In this document: positions 5,018 through 6,015 of the stretch, piece after piece
Layout of the letters: every line of letters begins with the position of its first letter
Position numbering within the stretch: the stretch's first letter is position 1
The notes under the pieces: generated by a model
Databases searched by the model: none
What the model saw: only the letters and a program-made list of their open reading frames with translations
Told to the model about the DNA's origin: nothing
Position numbers and translations under genes: made by a program
DNA from: an uncultured Eubacteriales bacterium
GTDB lineage: Bacteria > Bacillota > Clostridia > Lachnospirales > Lachnospiraceae
Direction of reading: 5' to 3'
NCBI GenBank assembly: GCA_900544525.1
Contig: UQVN01000209.1
Span: forward strand, 1 to 6,015
Length of the DNA stretch: 6,015 nucleotides

Positions 5018-5815
5018 CTACAACTCCATAAATAATCCTTCTATAACTTTTGAAAACTTATCCTGTGCTAAACCAGTGACTCTTTCTAGCTCTTCATCAC
5101 TCACATTAGAACCTAAAATTCCTGTAGCGTAATTAGAAACACAAGAAATAGCTAATGTTTGTAACCCACAATAAGCGCTCATAATAACTTCTGGAACGGT
5201 AGACATTCCAACAATGTCACCACCTAGCATGCGAAACGCTTTAATTTCAGCAGCTGTTTCAAAACTTGGTCCTGTTGTAAACACATAGTTTCCTTTATGT
5301 AAGAAATCTCCATTTTGTTTTAAAACTTTTTGAATCAGATCTTTTGAATATGCATTTGACATATCGACAAATCTTGGTCCAAAGGATTCATCATTTTTTC
5401 CTCGTAAAGGATTTAATCCAGATAAATTAATATGATCTTCAACTACAACTAAATCTCCTGGTTTGATCTCCTCTTTCATAGAACCTGAAGCATTTGTTAA
5501 AATAATTGTTTCAATCCCCAACAATTTTAAAACTTTTATATACTCTGTGATTTCTTGAATTTCATACCCTTCATAATAGTGAAATCTTCCATTCATACAA
5601 ATAATCGGTTTTCCAAAGAGTTTTCCGATTACCATTTCCCCCTTATGAGTCGGTGCGGTTGACTGTAAAAAACCTGGAATTTCTGAATAAGATATGGTTT
5701 TCGTTTCTTCCATTTTTTTTACGATACCAGAAAGTCCGCTACCAACAACGAGTGCAATCTTAGTTTCTGGTAATATTTTTTCTTTCAGAAATTCTACACT
5801 ACAAATAACATCCAT
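5018..5815 (-). CDS. punA: Trimeric-type purine nucleoside phosphorylase (PNP/MTAP family)
   Basis: A 265-residue cytoplasmic protein, the normal length for trimeric PNP. Landmarks: GSGLSG (25-30, phosphate loop), GRFHYYEGY (76-84), TNASGS (107-112), GPSFETAAE (182-190, Phe185 and Glu186 for base binding), GMSTVPE (203-209) and CVSNYATG (225-232). Asn228 matches the Asn of 6-oxopurine-specific PNPs; MTA phosphorylases have Asp there. Aligned by eye with Bacillus PupG, Asp240 occupies the place of the His that contacts the ribose 5'-OH (MTAP has Val). The 5' specificity may therefore differ from that of ordinary PNP. The reaction is nucleoside plus phosphate to base plus (5-deoxy)ribose-1-phosphate, which would feed the MtnA-type isomerase three genes on. 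A substrate such as 5'-deoxyinosine would fit both residues, but plain inosine or guanosine is possible. It is first in operon 1, with AAGGAGG at 5820-5826, 4 nt from the ATG. The symbol is by family only; pupG is the equivalent Bacillus name. Confidence 0.88.
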   Translation of the reverse strand: MDVICSVEFLKEKILPETKIALVVGSGLSGIVKKMEETKTISYSEIPGFLQSTAPTHKGEMVIGKLFGKPIICMNGRFHYYEGYEIQEITEYIKVLKLLGIETIILTNASGSMKEEIKPGDLVVVEDHINLSGLNPLRGKNDESFGPRFVDMSNAYSKDLIQKVLKQNGDFLHKGNYVFTTGPSFETAAEIKAFRMLGGDIVGMSTVPEVIMSAYCGLQTLAISCVSNYATGILGSNVSDEELERVTGLAQDKFSKVIEGLFMEL

Positions 5816-5887
5816 TTTTCCTCCTTATATGAGAAACAATCTTTCCTAGAAAAGTTTGTTTTCATATTTTCCTTTCTAATGTTCTAT

Positions 5888-5925
5888 TAAAATAATTGTG
5901 TTTGGACAAATTCACAATTATTTTA
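5888..5925 (-). promoter_or_regulatory. Perfect 13-bp inverted repeat overlapping promoter-like hexamers (candidate operator of operon 1)
   Basis: Arms 5888-5900 (TAAAATAATTGTG) and 5913-5925 (its exact complement) flank 12 nt that contain a smaller palindrome TTTGGACAAA (5901-5910). Two equally scored minus-strand promoters lie in it: TTGTGA (5912-5917), 17 bp, TATTTT (5889-5894), and TTGTCC (5904-5909), 17 bp, TAGAAC (5881-5886), each 4/6 in both boxes. A repressor bound here would block either. The stem is too AT-rich and lacks a following T run, so it is a weak terminator candidate. Operon 1 starts about 70 bp downstream. The regulator is not in this window. Confidence 0.5.
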
Positions 5926-5962
5926 TTGATGAAATTGCCTTTTTAATCAGCATAATTCCTAT

Positions 5963-5993
5963 ATTGTAAACGTCTACGATCCACATTGTACAA
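5963..5993. repeat. Direct repeat ATTGTA, 22 bp apart, with a TTGTACAA palindrome
   Basis: ATTGTAAAC begins at 5963 and ATTGTACAAC at 5985, so the shared ATTGTA units are 22 bp apart, about two helical turns. The second lies in the palindrome TTGTACAA (5986-5993). On the minus strand each unit reads TACAAT, a near-consensus -10 box; with TTGTAC as -35 the spacer would be 19 bp, which is long. It may be a second, upstream promoter or a regulator site for operon 1 or for a divergent gene to the right. Support is by pattern only. Confidence 0.25.
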
Positions 5994-6015
5994 CATTTTA
6001 CCATAAAAATCAACA

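Noticed and set aside
4718..5035. Plus-strand 105-codon reading frame opposite the transporter and phosphorylase end
   Set aside because: It is antisense to a clear membrane protein gene and spans a gene junction; composition fits a shadow of the real frame.
5896..5917. Rex (redox repressor) operator, from TTGTG/CACAA half sites
   Set aside because: Rex sites are compact 18-bp palindromes TTGTGA-N6-TCACAA; here the half sites are farther apart and one reads ACACAA.
5951..5998. Purine riboswitch on the plus strand (ATAAT then GTCTAC)
   Set aside because: The second and third helices and the conserved GTTTCTACC and GACTA blocks are not found; similarity is limited to a few bases.

Overview
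The window is AT-rich, and every gene is encoded on the minus strand, so transcription runs from the right edge to the left. Low GC, strong AGGAGG-type ribosome binding sites, tight gene packing and the protein types point to a low-GC Bacillota (Firmicutes: clostridial, erysipelotrichial or bacillar). I cannot name the species.

Layout in transcription order. At 5827-6015 is a regulatory region. It carries a perfect 13-bp inverted repeat (5888-5925) with promoter-like hexamers embedded in it, and an upstream ATTGTA direct repeat. Operon 1 has four genes with gaps of 13, 0 and 14 nt: a trimeric-type purine nucleoside phosphorylase (5018-5815), a 14-helix MFS transporter (3637-5004), a DUF985/Cupin_5 protein (3133-3636), and an MtnA-family aldose-1-phosphate isomerase (2075-3118). 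A 252-nt intergenic region (1823-2074) follows. It holds its own extended -10 promoter, a 12-bp hairpin, and a roughly 100-nt GC-rich segment that folds by hand into a three-way junction on the minus strand. Operon 2 follows with a 9-nt gap between its two genes: a Gfo/Idh/MocA oxidoreductase (752-1822) and a class II (FucA-like) aldolase (68-742). At the extreme left is a consensus sigma-A promoter (2-29) firing leftward out of the window.

Proposed joint function (inference from established families): phosphorolytic salvage of a nucleoside sugar. The phosphorylase releases a purine base and a (5-deoxy)ribose-1-phosphate. The MtnA-type isomerase converts this to the ribulose-1-phosphate, and the class II aldolase splits it into DHAP and a two-carbon aldehyde. 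With a 5'-deoxynucleoside as input this is the 'DHAP shunt' / 5-deoxyribose salvage logic (PNP or MTAP, MtnA/DrdI, Ald2/DrdA). With ordinary inosine or guanosine it would be a less familiar ribose-1-phosphate route giving DHAP and glycolaldehyde. No sugar kinase (MtnK/DrdK) is present, as expected when a phosphorylase makes the 1-phosphate directly. The phosphorylase keeps the Asn typical of 6-oxopurine enzymes, but has Asp where relatives have the His that contacts the ribose 5'-OH. That suggests altered 5' specificity and a 5'-deoxyinosine-like substrate, which would need a deaminase encoded elsewhere. The transporter, cupin and oxidoreductase have no assigned step.

The most interesting non-coding element is the structured leader between the two operons. 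It could be a metabolite-sensing RNA for operon 2, or a copy of a dispersed structured intergenic repeat; the window alone does not decide.
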